DNA of 64,000 bases, from NCBI GenBank assembly GCA_903904855.1, contig CAIVEH010000236.1:1-64000 (forward strand), given 5' to 3'. Positions 56,607 to 64,000 of this stretch are shown one piece after another (the stretch's first letter is position 1; each line of letters begins with the position of its first letter). The stretch is from an uncultured Bacteroidota bacterium. GTDB lineage: Bacteria; Bacteroidota; Bacteroidia; Chitinophagales; Chitinophagaceae. The translations under genes and the position numbers were made by a program. The notes under the pieces are model-generated. The model ran no database searches. It saw only the letters and a list, made by a program, of their open reading frames with translations, and was not told the DNA's origin.

Positions 56607-57506
56607 ATGAATCTAAACAAAATCAAAAACCCTCAAAATCAATCGATTCTAAAAGGATCCTTCGCCCGTAAAGCAATCACAGCTGTAGCCTTTTCCTTAG
56701 CCTGCGGACCTGTATTTGCCCAATCAGGCTTTGATTTCGGACTAAAAGGTATTTTCCAGGCATCCGCTCTGATAAATAAGCAGGACCAGGCGGCCGGAAC
56801 GGAGCTTGATTATAAGGTTAAAACTGGTATTTCCGGTGGAGTAAGTGTAGGGTATTCGTTTACCAAACACCTGGGTGCAGAAATCGATATCCTTTCCTCA
56901 ACTCAAGGACAGGGATACGTAGGGGTGGTTAGCCAGATCAACAACAACAGCGCTCCAATACTTAGCTATGAATTCAAAAATCTGGCATTTTCCAACTCAA
57001 TACCCTTTACCGGTAATTATACGGCACAAATCTATTTGCATACGCTTAAAATCCCTATACTTTTCCGTTATACAGGCGATAACACTAAAAAAGTATTTTT
57101 CAGTTCATTTATTGGCCCGCAGATCAATATGCTGAGTTCAGCTTCTCTTAAAATTAATGACAAGGATGCACCATTGTCGGCTTCTGCCAAGATGAACTTT
57201 ACTGATGGATATAAGAAAACCACGTTAGACCTGGCATTCGGGTTTGGAGCTGGTCTGAATATTACTGATAACCTGGTAGTATCCCTTCATCTGCGTCTGG
57301 ATTACGGAATGGGAGATGTAGAAAACAAAAGTGCATCTATAACCACAACTAGCGGAAAGGTAAATTATTATGATGCCACCCGCACTGCAAATAATAATGC
57401 AACAGGCGGCGGTATGGTAAGCCTCAGTTACAGGTTGGTAAAGAAAGTTAAAGAAACCGTTAAAAAGCCTGCTGCTGGCGCAAAGAAAACACCGGTAAAG
57501 AAATAA
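56607..57506 (+). CDS. PorT-like outer-membrane beta-barrel protein with Lys-rich tail
   Basis: 299 residues with signal peptide ending PVFAQSGFDFGLKG and an eight- to ten-strand barrel (GISGGVSVGYSFTKHLGAEIDILSS, FSSFIGPQINMLSS, GFGAGLNITDNLVVSLHLRLDYGMGDV). The last 20 residues are a basic Lys/Ala/Pro tail, KVKETVKKPAAGAKKTPVKK, unusual for a barrel protein and similar in composition to the tails at 10458 and 29620. Function unknown. Confidence 0.8.
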   Translation: MNLNKIKNPQNQSILKGSFARKAITAVAFSLACGPVFAQSGFDFGLKGIFQASALINKQDQAAGTELDYKVKTGISGGVSVGYSFTKHLGAEIDILSSTQGQGYVGVVSQINNNSAPILSYEFKNLAFSNSIPFTGNYTAQIYLHTLKIPILFRYTGDNTKKVFFSSFIGPQINMLSSASLKINDKDAPLSASAKMNFTDGYKKTTLDLAFGFGAGLNITDNLVVSLHLRLDYGMGDVENKSASITTTSGKVNYYDATRTANNNATGGGMVSLSYRLVKKVKETVKKPAAGAKKTPVKK

Positions 57507-57528
57507 AATAAGGCGAATTATAAAATTG

Positions 57529-57560
57529 AGTGGGAGACAAATGATTATTTGTTTCCCACT
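57529..57560 (+). terminator. Terminator of the barrel gene
   Basis: Stem AGTGGGAGACAAAT (57529-57542) with its complement at 57547-57560, one G-T pair, loop GATT, followed by TTTTTT. Confidence 0.88.
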
Positions 57561-57641
57561 TTTTTATTTCTGATTACCATCTGGGAGTAAAACCAGCAGT
57601 ATATTTTCAGCCTGCTAAAAACTGGCAGTTAGCCAAAATAG

Positions 57642-57677
57642 CAGAGCTACAGCCATCAGTTGATGGTTGTAGCTCTG
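57642..57677 (-). terminator. Hairpin after the cold-shock gene
   Basis: A 17-bp stem CAGAGCTACAGCCATCA (57642-57658) with its near-complement at 57661-57677 and a two-base gap; located 22 bases past the cold-shock gene stop on the minus strand. The T-run is weak, so it may stabilise the RNA end. Confidence 0.65.
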
Positions 57678-57699
57678 AACACGAATTTTGTTGCTGTAA

Positions 57700-57891
57700 T
57701 TAAGCTCTTTTAACGTTAACAGCGTTCAATCCTTTCGGGCTGTTTTCTACGTCAAAACTTACTTTGTCACCTTCACGGATTTCGTCCTTAAGGCCGGAAA
57801 CATGAACAAACAAATCCTTACCACCATCTGCTGGTGTAATAAAGCCAAATCCTTTTGTGTTATTGAAAAATTTTACTGTACCTGATGCCAT
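57700..57891 (-). CDS. cspA: CspA-family cold-shock protein
   Basis: 63 residues of the five-strand OB fold that binds single-stranded RNA and DNA. RNP1 is KGFGFI at 13-18 and RNP2 LFVHVS at 27-32. One domain, full length. It is monocistronic with its own terminal hairpin. Confidence 0.96.
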   Translation of the reverse strand: MASGTVKFFNNTKGFGFITPADGGKDLFVHVSGLKDEIREGDKVSFDVENSPKGLNAVNVKRA

Positions 57892-58114
57892 TTTAATTGA
57901 ATTAAAAATAAAGAAAAAATAAACCTACAACTTATTTCTGGTATAATTTTTTTTATAGGAACATTTATTTATTTAACAGCGCAACAATTTGATCCGGCCT
58001 CCCCGTTTATAAGAGATATTCCATCTGGTAATGAAGTAATGCTTACCAGTATCAGTAACGCAATCTGCTCTTGTTGTCAATAATTTCAACTCCTCCCTGA
58101 TTAAAATTTTATGT

Positions 58115-58145
58115 CTGAAAAAAGTGGTGATAAAATCACCACTTT
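58115..58145 (-). terminator. Intrinsic terminator of the T9SS protein gene
   Basis: Stem ATCACCACTTT with AAAGTGGTGAT (58121-58131 and 58135-58145) around AAA, followed on the minus strand by a T-run (complement of 58115-58122). It is 24 bases past the stop of the T9SS gene. Confidence 0.85.
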
Positions 58146-58169
58146 GCACAACCAAACCAAAAACAAGCA

Positions 58170-59654
58170 CTAATTCTTAAGAAATTTAATTCTTGATGTA
58201 TTGCCATTGTTACTTACCTGACATACAAAAAGGCCGCGAGGTAAGTCTCCTACCATGATAGCCAACTCACTTTGATTTCCCTGATAATTCTGGCTGATTA
58301 ATACTCTGCCAATCATATCATAAACATCAATTCTCACATCGCCTCTAAAACCGCTTGCCAACCTGATCTTCAACATATCATTTGCCGGATTCGGATAACA
58401 GAGAATTCCATTTGCAGTTGCTTGAATTTCATTTACACCCAATGGTGGTTCTGGTGTGATCAGGTAAGTCTTATTGGTAGCATGAAAATAGTCGCCACTT
58501 GCCGATGATATACCCTCAAGCAATATTTTACCAGATGGGTGCATAAATGCCATAGTGGACATGAGATATTCAGATGTACCCATTGTGAATGTGCTGTTGG
58601 AATGATATACGAATCCGGTTGTGAGATTGACTGCCACAAGGCTTATCCTGGTTGGATCATATCCTGAATCGATGCCTAACAAATAAGCCAGATCATTGGT
58701 TTTATCGAGCACAAAATCACAGAAACCACCATTTGTGAAGTCATCCATAAGCGGGGCAGAAAGAGTGATTTTATCAAAGACTTTAGTTGCAGGATCAAAT
58801 GTAAGCAGTCCATACAGATGGGTTACTGCATTGTAGCCGCCAAACAAATATTTGCCATTGCTCATCCTCGAATCGCTCCTTGGCCTGCGATGAAACGGAG
58901 TGCCTGAAACCAGCCAACCCGGATCGGCAGGTAAAATCTCACTACTTACAGCGTGGAACGAATTATCTGTTGGGTTATAATATTCCACACTGGTATAATC
59001 ATTGCCCCCATAAGACGGTGTGCCCCCAAAAACCACAGCTCCTCCATCATCAGAGGGTAATATTACCGCATTAGCCCTTGGCTGAATCATTGCATTGGTC
59101 TGTACAAAAGTGTGTGCTCCTGTATCATATACTTCTCCGTATGTTGACCCCGAAGTATTATACCATCCACCCGCAATCAATACTTTTCCATTAGTCAGTT
59201 GTGCAGCATCTGCCCACATCCTTGCATAATTCATGGAGCCGGAAGGCACAAATGTATTGGTTGCCGGGTAAAACATTTCTGTGGTAGCATAACCAGGAGC
59301 TACACCCAAGTCATGAGCTCCACCAATAATGAAATACCTGCCATCCGCAAGTTTCAGCACATAAGCGTTGTCGTGCGGATAATTCATAGCCACTTCTGTA
59401 AAACTGTTAGATACCGGATCATAAATATCGGCATAGCTACAGGAAATAAAATTATACTCTCTTCCCCCGAAAGTTACCACCCTGCCATCATTGAGCGTGG
59501 TTAAAAACGGTTCAATCCTTGTTCTGTCCATTACCGGGCCTGGTACAAAAAGCCCACCACCTGATTGCGCCCTGAGTTCAGTATTGGGACTTATTGCTAA
59601 AGTCAGCAAACAAATTATGAAACTCAAACGCTCAAAAATCCAAATCTTCTTCAT
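58170..59654 (-). CDS. Kelch-like protein with type IX secretion sorting domain
   Basis: 494 residues with signal peptide ending LRAQSGG. Repeated motifs of the type YNFISCSYADIYDPVSNSFTEV, GRYFIIGGAHDLG, ATEMFYPATNTFV and GKVLIAGGWYNTSGSTYGEVY mark a kelch/galactose-oxidase type beta-propeller. The C-terminal 75 residues (CYPNPANDMLKIRL, VYDMIGRVLIS, YQGNQSELAIMVGDLPRGLF, SRIKFLKN) are the type A sorting domain that directs export and attachment by T9SS. It is therefore secreted or displayed on the cell surface. No partner gene is near. Confidence 0.92.
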   Translation of the reverse strand: MKKIWIFERLSFIICLLTLAISPNTELRAQSGGGLFVPGPVMDRTRIEPFLTTLNDGRVVTFGGREYNFISCSYADIYDPVSNSFTEVAMNYPHDNAYVLKLADGRYFIIGGAHDLGVAPGYATTEMFYPATNTFVPSGSMNYARMWADAAQLTNGKVLIAGGWYNTSGSTYGEVYDTGAHTFVQTNAMIQPRANAVILPSDDGGAVVFGGTPSYGGNDYTSVEYYNPTDNSFHAVSSEILPADPGWLVSGTPFHRRPRSDSRMSNGKYLFGGYNAVTHLYGLLTFDPATKVFDKITLSAPLMDDFTNGGFCDFVLDKTNDLAYLLGIDSGYDPTRISLVAVNLTTGFVYHSNSTFTMGTSEYLMSTMAFMHPSGKILLEGISSASGDYFHATNKTYLITPEPPLGVNEIQATANGILCYPNPANDMLKIRLASGFRGDVRIDVYDMIGRVLISQNYQGNQSELAIMVGDLPRGLFVCQVSNNGNTSRIKFLKN

Positions 59655-59872
59655 AAAATCAAGTTTTAGTTAACCATGCAAATTTCCTGATTTACCAAGC
59701 ATCTTGGAATGACGATTATCAAAGACAAACTGATATTCATCAGATGGGGCAGTGCTGGCACCTAACTCTATTTAATGCTTCAGATGAAACATTTTATAAC
59801 ACCGGCTTTGTTGAATTTGTTCTACAACAGGATAACATAAAACTGAGTAATCCGCAAGGAAAATTTAGGCTG

Positions 59873-61351
59873 TTATTTTATAAGACTGTGATCGTTTAAT
59901 GTATCCAGTGTTGCCTTGATCCTGTTGTCGAGAGAATCAAGTTGCCGTCTAAATACATCACTGTTGCTTGCAGCAGATCGGGAAATTGTTTCATAACTAT
60001 GTATGCGCAGCTCGGTATAGATTTTAAGATACCTGTTTCTTTCATGATAACTACCAGACAATTTAAGATTGTCAATATGCTCAAGCAACTTAATGTTCTC
60101 GTTCCAGGCAGGCAAACCTTTTTGTTGAATCAAAGAAATTACTGTCTCTTTTGGAGTTTCAGCCGGCATCTTGTACAGCTCAAGTGCGGTTTTCTCATTT
60201 TCCACAATTTTATTCATCAGTACCTCATGCCTGCTATGAGTAACCTGTAGTGTTTTATACATAAATGAGGAAAAAGTCAGAACAAGAAATACACTCAATA
60301 CTATTGATGCATATTTTATCCGCAAGCTCATTGGTTTTTTCAACCCGGGGATCGATATATACCCCAGAATCAATCCACTGACCAAACCACCTATATGGGC
60401 TGCATTATCTATGCCGCCCTTCATGCCATTGGCCAGATTATACCCTACAAAGAACAGGATACTTAACAATAAAGCGCTCCTTGTCTTCTTTTCTATCAGA
60501 TTGCTGGTGAGCATTGCCAGAAAGAAACCATACATACCGAATACTGCACCTGAGGCACCAGCGCTAATAATATCAGAGTGCCACCAGAGGCTGACAGTAC
60601 TGGCTGCAATACCAGTCAGCATATAGGCGGCAAGAAACCTCATTTTCCCTAAATGTGGCTCAAGCAACAGACCGATAAAGAACAGTGCATAAAGGTTCAT
60701 GAGTAAATGAATAACACCAATATGCAGGAAGTAGCAGGCAATTAATCTCCACCATTCACCTGCCAGTGTCAGTGGCCTGAAATTAGCGCCCCATCTCAGC
60801 AGGCTTGCATTATCTGGCTCCATGATACTCACTCCGGTTATAGCCATTATAATGAAAACAAGGAGGTTGGCATCAATAATGAGAGGTGTTATAAAATAAT
60901 CTTTCCGGGGAATAAACAGATCAACCACTCCGGGATACTGATCTTTGGCCGGGAGAACTACATCATTGATATTTGCGATATTAAACTGGTTGTACTCAAG
61001 CAAAAAGCGATACCGGGCTGCCAGTTCATCAGTGGATAGCTGCATTTTAATTTCGTTGAATACAGATAGATAAGCCTCCGCGATTTTTTTATTTTTCCTC
61101 CTGTCAAAAAAACCTCCGTTAACAGAAGAACAATTTACTTCAGCAATTCCATTTTCAACTTTCAATATTATTAAGGCTCTCTGGGCATCCCCTCCTCCTG
61201 GTGTTTGCGCAATGAAGCCATTACCGGCAAGGTAACCTACATTCCATTGCAATTGTCGCGCCGCATCCAGCCCTATTACCAGGAATTGCTCCATGGTAAG
61301 GCCATCAAGCGGTACTGTTGTCTGGAAGCCCCGGTTAGATCCTGTACTCAT
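59873..61351 (-). CDS. Rhomboid-family intramembrane serine protease with N-terminal extension
   Basis: 492 residues. The rhomboid core (about 155-345) has six or seven spans with HIGVIHLLMNLYAL, catalytic S267 in GASGAVFGMYG and H319 in NAAHIGGLVSGL. The first 150 residues form a soluble domain with no recognised family (GFIAQTPGGGDAQRALIILKVENG), and about 140 residues after the core (MYKTLQVTHSRHEVLMNKIVENEKTALEL and onward) are helical and outside the membrane. Most rhomboids lack such parts, so this form may bind specific substrates. Confidence 0.9.
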   Translation of the reverse strand: MSTGSNRGFQTTVPLDGLTMEQFLVIGLDAARQLQWNVGYLAGNGFIAQTPGGGDAQRALIILKVENGIAEVNCSSVNGGFFDRRKNKKIAEAYLSVFNEIKMQLSTDELAARYRFLLEYNQFNIANINDVVLPAKDQYPGVVDLFIPRKDYFITPLIIDANLLVFIIMAITGVSIMEPDNASLLRWGANFRPLTLAGEWWRLIACYFLHIGVIHLLMNLYALFFIGLLLEPHLGKMRFLAAYMLTGIAASTVSLWWHSDIISAGASGAVFGMYGFFLAMLTSNLIEKKTRSALLLSILFFVGYNLANGMKGGIDNAAHIGGLVSGLILGYISIPGLKKPMSLRIKYASIVLSVFLVLTFSSFMYKTLQVTHSRHEVLMNKIVENEKTALELYKMPAETPKETVISLIQQKGLPAWNENIKLLEHIDNLKLSGSYHERNRYLKIYTELRIHSYETISRSAASNSDVFRRQLDSLDNRIKATLDTLNDHSLIK

Positions 61352-61657
61352 AATATTTCTTCAAGTAGTGGCTGGTGATATATAGTAAGATGAAGTTTCC
61401 GGCTAATTCCACAAATGCCATAAATAAAACTAATCAAATTCTATTTTGACAACAAATAAATTGATGCATGGGCAGATAGGATATCATTATATCCGGATAT
61501 AATTTTTTCAGTATGTCCATTGCTTTTTTAAAAAACAACTGATCATTAAAATTATTTTGTACTTTTCGGTGTGTTCTGTTTTACATAACGGTAAATAATG
61601 AGATTCTCCTTTGAATATTCTCTTATTTGCCGTTTTACAATCTAACCATTACAATCA
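61352..61657. other. Divergent spacer with an 18-bp palindrome
   Basis: Between the rhomboid (leftward) and methyltransferase (rightward) genes. It holds the palindrome at 61486-61503 and no gene. Confidence 0.5.
61486..61503. promoter_or_regulatory. Perfect 18-bp palindrome
   Basis: ATTATATCCGGATATAAT is its own reverse complement and is followed by a run of six T. The 10-base core ATATCCGGAT recurs at 62269-62278 in front of the ModE-like gene, so it could be a binding site for a dimeric regulator. Confidence 0.45.
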
Positions 61658-62260
61658 ATGAGCGCTTTCTGGGATGAACGTTATAGCCGGACGGAATATA
61701 TATACGGAGAAGATCCGAATTCCTTCTTCTCTGAACAAATACTGAAATTAAAACCAGGTAAAATCATCCTGCCTTGCGAAGGGGAAGGTAGAAATGCTGT
61801 ATTTGCTGCAAAGCTAGGCTGGAATGTTATGGCTTTCGATTCGAGTAATGCCGGCAGAATAAAAGCTATGGGGCTGGCAGAAAAATACAGTGTGAACATA
61901 GACTATATAATCGAGGATGCTTTAAATGCCGACTACCCCGAAAACAGTGCAGATGTTGTAGCATTTATTTTTGCCCATTTCGAACCTGAATCAAGAATTC
62001 AGTTACACAAAAAAGCAATTAAGTGGCTGAAACCCGGTGGAAAAATCATCCTGGAGGTATTTAATACTGATCAATTAAAAAATAATTCAGGCGGACCGAA
62101 GGATCTGGCGTTGTTGTACACAGAGGATATGCTCATTCACGATTTCGCAGTCCTTGAAACAGAATTGCTGCAATCAATCCAGGTAGAACTGAGTGAAGGG
62201 AGTTTCCATAAAGGAAAGGCAGAGGTGGTGCAATATATAGGCACAAAGCAGCAAAGCTGA
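61658..62260 (+). CDS. SAM-dependent methyltransferase (class I, TehB-like)
   Basis: 200 residues. The opening MSAFWDERYSRTEYIYGEDPN and motif I ILPCEGEGRNAVFAAKLGW (a variant of D-x-G-x-G), motif II VMAFDSS and a post-II LKPGGKIILE block mark a class I fold similar to TehB and thiopurine-type methyltransferases. The substrate is unknown. It is followed by the ModE-like gene after 81 bases. Confidence 0.87.
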   Translation: MSAFWDERYSRTEYIYGEDPNSFFSEQILKLKPGKIILPCEGEGRNAVFAAKLGWNVMAFDSSNAGRIKAMGLAEKYSVNIDYIIEDALNADYPENSADVVAFIFAHFEPESRIQLHKKAIKWLKPGGKIILEVFNTDQLKNNSGGPKDLALLYTEDMLIHDFAVLETELLQSIQVELSEGSFHKGKAEVVQYIGTKQQS

Positions 62261-62282
62261 AATTCTCATATCCGGATGATCA

Positions 62283-62312
62283 TTTGCTATTTCGGGTTTG
62301 TTTTGTATTTTG
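62283..62312 (+). promoter_or_regulatory. Promoter of the ModE-like gene
   Basis: TTTG at 62283-62286, 19 bases, then TATTTTG at 62306-62312, one base short of the consensus -7 box. The start of transcription would fall at about 62319, inside the inverted repeat at 62317-62332. Confidence 0.55.
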
Positions 62313-62316
62313 CGTA

Positions 62317-62332
62317 ATGTTTTCTAAAGCAT
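62317..62332. promoter_or_regulatory. Inverted repeat at the ModE-like gene's transcription start
   Basis: ATGTTTT (62317-62323) and AAAGCAT (62326-62332) form an imperfect inverted repeat, one mismatch. A closely related, perfect version is in front of the downstream porin (62707-62728). The position over the predicted start is typical for autoregulation. Confidence 0.4.
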
Positions 62333-62341
62333 AGTGCCTGA

Positions 62342-62692
62342 ATGAACCAAACCACTAAAAATTATTCAATTGGCTTCAGGATTTGGATCAATGAAGAGCA
62401 TGGCCATTTCCTTGGAATAGGCAGGGTGAAACTGCTTGAAAATATTCGTGAAACCGGCTCAATTACCAATGCCTCAAAAGCCATGAAAATGTCTTACAGG
62501 CAGGCCTGGCAGATGGTGGAAGATATGAACAGCGCATCCGCGAAACCACTTGTAGAAAAGATGCTGGGCGGCAAGGGCGGCGGTGGGGCCAGGGTAACAG
62601 AAGCCGGTGAAAAGGCAATAAAGCTATTTTATAAACTGGAAGAGAAGGTAAAGAAATTCTCAAATGAACTGGGAAACAAAATAAGGCTCTAA
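62342..62692 (+). CDS. ModE-like winged helix-turn-helix regulator
   Basis: 116 residues made up of the DNA-binding half of ModE only. The ISRIVKLLENI-type N-terminus (GRVKLLENIRETGSITNASKAMKMSYRQAWQMVEDMN) and GGKGGGGARVTEAGEKAIKLFYKLE are diagnostic. The molybdate-binding TOBE domains of enterobacterial ModE are absent, as in many Bacteroidota and other short ModE proteins, which may sense the effector differently or rely on another protein. It lies in front of an outer-membrane porin gene. Confidence 0.9.
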   Translation: MNQTTKNYSIGFRIWINEEHGHFLGIGRVKLLENIRETGSITNASKAMKMSYRQAWQMVEDMNSASAKPLVEKMLGGKGGGGARVTEAGEKAIKLFYKLEEKVKKFSNELGNKIRL

Positions 62693-62706
62693 TTTTTTTA
62701 TTAACC

Positions 62707-62728
62707 GGTATGTTTTTTGAAACATACC
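62707..62728. promoter_or_regulatory. 9-bp perfect inverted repeat before the porin gene
   Basis: GGTATGTTT (62707-62715) and AAACATACC (62720-62728) are exact complements around TTTG. It could be an operator for the ModE-like regulator or an RNA hairpin between the two genes. Confidence 0.5.
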
Positions 62729-62741
62729 TGAAAGCGTAAAA

Positions 62742-64000
62742 ATGCAAATGACAAAACACTTTCAAAAATTAAAACAGAAAAGTTCACGCATCACATGCAA
62801 AAAAGTAATCGGCAGCTTCCTGCTCTTTTTAATGTCCGGTATTGCTGTGGCACAAACTGATACAGCAGAGACATTCAAACCACATGGCCAGCTTTGGGGT
62901 GCTGCATTTGGCGATTTTGCCTACAAAAACAATGCTGATATCCTGGGGCGTGGGGCAAATCAGTATACTGGTGTCCCCACCAGTACCAATATGTTTCAGT
63001 GGCGCCGTATTTACCTGGGTTATAACTACTGGATCAGCCCGAAGTTCTCTGTTGAATTTCTCCTTTCTTCCGAAAACGATTATGCGGCTAACCTTTTAGG
63101 CCAAGCGCCAAATACTATTAATACCACTACCGGCGCAGTAACACTGGGCGGAAACGGCGATATACTGATGAACAATAAATTTGCCCCTTTTGTGAAATGG
63201 GCCAACCTGCGCTGGAAAAACATATGGAAAGGAACCGACCTTGTATTTGGCCAGGTCAACAATCCTTCGGTAGGCATAAACGGCAGAAACCAGCAAACTT
63301 CGGAGGAAGTATGGGCATACCGTTCTATAGAGAAAACAGTTGACGATATCCGTGGCACTCCTGTTTATGATTTTGGAGCAGAACTTCAGGGATGGTTTGA
63401 CAGCCGGGGGAATTTCGGTTACGATCTGATGGTGGGCAACGGTCAGGCGGCCAGACCGGAAAACGATTTGTATAAATGGTTTTATGGAGATGTTTACGCC
63501 AAGTTCTTCAATAAGAGACTGGTAATTGATCTTTACCAGGATTATGAAAAACTCAACTGGGGAGTATTTACTAAAGGGCTAAACGGACCATGGCATCACG
63601 ACAGAAATATGACCAAACTGTTTGCAGCATGGAATACTGAGAAATTTACTGTTGGCTTTGAAGGTTTCACAAATACTTTACTGGGCGATGTAAAGGTTAC
63701 CGGTAAAGATGGCAATACCTATTACCGAACCACAAAGGCTCTGGACATGTCGCTTTTTGTTCGTGGCCGTATACTTTCCGATCATAAAGGCAATGCCCGC
63801 CTCGGCTACTTTGCCCGATACGATAATTATGACCCAAGCGGCGACCTGGGCAGCATCATCAATAATGGCAACACCAAAAGTTATGTTGCTTCAACTGCGG
63901 CTTATGACCCCACAACGAAGGAACAATTTGTGGTATTGGGATTTGACTATACACCGGCAAAGCATGTGCATTTTATGCCCAATGTGGAACTAAATACCTA
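62742..64000 (+). CDS. Outer-membrane porin, 3' end beyond window
   Basis: An open frame from ATG 62742 (or ATG 62748) to the right edge, at least 419 codons with no stop. The signal peptide ends SGIAVAQTD. The mature part has strand pattern and conserved-looking stretches of a 16- to 18-strand porin (LWGAAFGDFAYKNNADILG, FQWRRIYLGYNYWISPKFSVEFLLSSEND, WANLRWKNIWKGTDLVFGQVNNP, GFDYTPAKHVHFMPNVELN). It follows the ModE-like gene by 49 bases. In Bacteroidota this order often leads to modABC, so oxyanion uptake is inferred. Confidence 0.82.
   Translation, partial: MQMTKHFQKLKQKSSRITCKKVIGSFLLFLMSGIAVAQTDTAETFKPHGQLWGAAFGDFAYKNNADILGRGANQYTGVPTSTNMFQWRRIYLGYNYWISPKFSVEFLLSSENDYAANLLGQAPNTINTTTGAVTLGGNGDILMNNKFAPFVKWANLRWKNIWKGTDLVFGQVNNPSVGINGRNQQTSEEVWAYRSIEKTVDDIRGTPVYDFGAELQGWFDSRGNFGYDLMVGNGQAARPENDLYKWFYGDVYAKFFNKRLVIDLYQDYEKLNWGVFTKGLNGPWHHDRNMTKLFAAWNTEKFTVGFEGFTNTLLGDVKVTGKDGNTYYRTTKALDMSLFVRGRILSDHKGNARLGYFARYDNYDPSGDLGSIINNGNTKSYVASTAAYDPTTKEQFVVLGFDYTPAKHVHFMPNVELNT

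Noticed and set aside
57973-58170. 65-codon minus-strand frame after the T9SS gene
   Set aside because: It contains the intrinsic terminator at 58115-58145, so its transcript would end before the frame is read.
1-64000. CRISPR arrays, tRNA and rRNA genes, prophage
   Set aside because: I found no regularly spaced repeats, cloverleaf-like sequence, rRNA stretches or phage structural genes while reading the window.

Overview
The window is a 64 kb stretch of a Bacteroidota chromosome, most likely a member of the Chitinophagaceae or a close relative. The evidence is a SusC/SusD pair, a type IX secretion C-terminal sorting domain, a GLPGLI protein next to a TonB-type barrel, a BatA-like protein, a GH3 protein, an OstA-like protein, many PorT-like barrels, and promoters of the Bacteroidota type (TTTG, about 19 bases, TAnnTTTG). 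The gene content is mostly ordinary core genome with a few decayed or accessory patches. I see no rRNA, tRNA, CRISPR array or prophage.

Layout. 1-1930: the start of an IS1595-type transposase runs off the left edge and appears to have cut off the 3' end of a type I restriction hsdR gene. 2177-5647: photolyase, mannose-1-phosphate guanylyltransferase and an Nfu iron-sulfur scaffold. 5829-9614: a tiny His-rich lipoprotein, a surface-antigen-like barrel and a GH3 protein. 9745-10771: rplU, rpmA and a histone-H1-like Lys/Ala/Pro gene ending in a strong terminator. 10786-15096: small membrane protein, AraC regulator, two dehydrogenase-type proteins, a multi-pass membrane protein and a DUF2147 gene that has lost its ATG. 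15133-21305: TetR-TolC-MFP-RND efflux operon with a well-formed promoter and operator. 21637-28190: beta-barrel/GLPGLI pair, then OstA-like and MCE (MlaD) genes for envelope lipid transport. 28510-33143: glycosyltransferase, a bacterial DNase II with a histone-like tail, and a BatA-like protein. 33205-33726: remains of a ParE/RelE-type toxin-antitoxin pair. 33852-38595: B12-binding protein, enoyl-CoA hydratase, OM protein, cobalamin adenosyltransferase, ABC ATPase and ispE. 38650-43295: SusD and SusC. 43672-47387: TPR hybrid histidine kinase and a frameshifted exported protein. 47396-56431: leuS, Uma2, MBL hydrolase, barrels, paralogous lipoproteins, thioesterase, a membrane-anchored response regulator and an OppB-type permease. 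56607-61351: barrel with Lys-rich tail, cold-shock protein, T9SS kelch-like protein and rhomboid protease. 61658-64000: methyltransferase, ModE-like regulator and the start of an outer-membrane porin that runs off the right edge, probably the beginning of a molybdate uptake locus.

The observations most worth following are: a cytoplasm-like DNase II fused to an H1-like tail that resembles a free-standing H1-like protein in the same window; a dead toxin-antitoxin module with readable ancestry; an insertion-sequence-truncated restriction gene; a start-codon loss in the gene after the efflux pump; and matching inverted repeats in front of the ModE-like regulator and its neighbouring porin. I found no convincing completely new multi-gene system.
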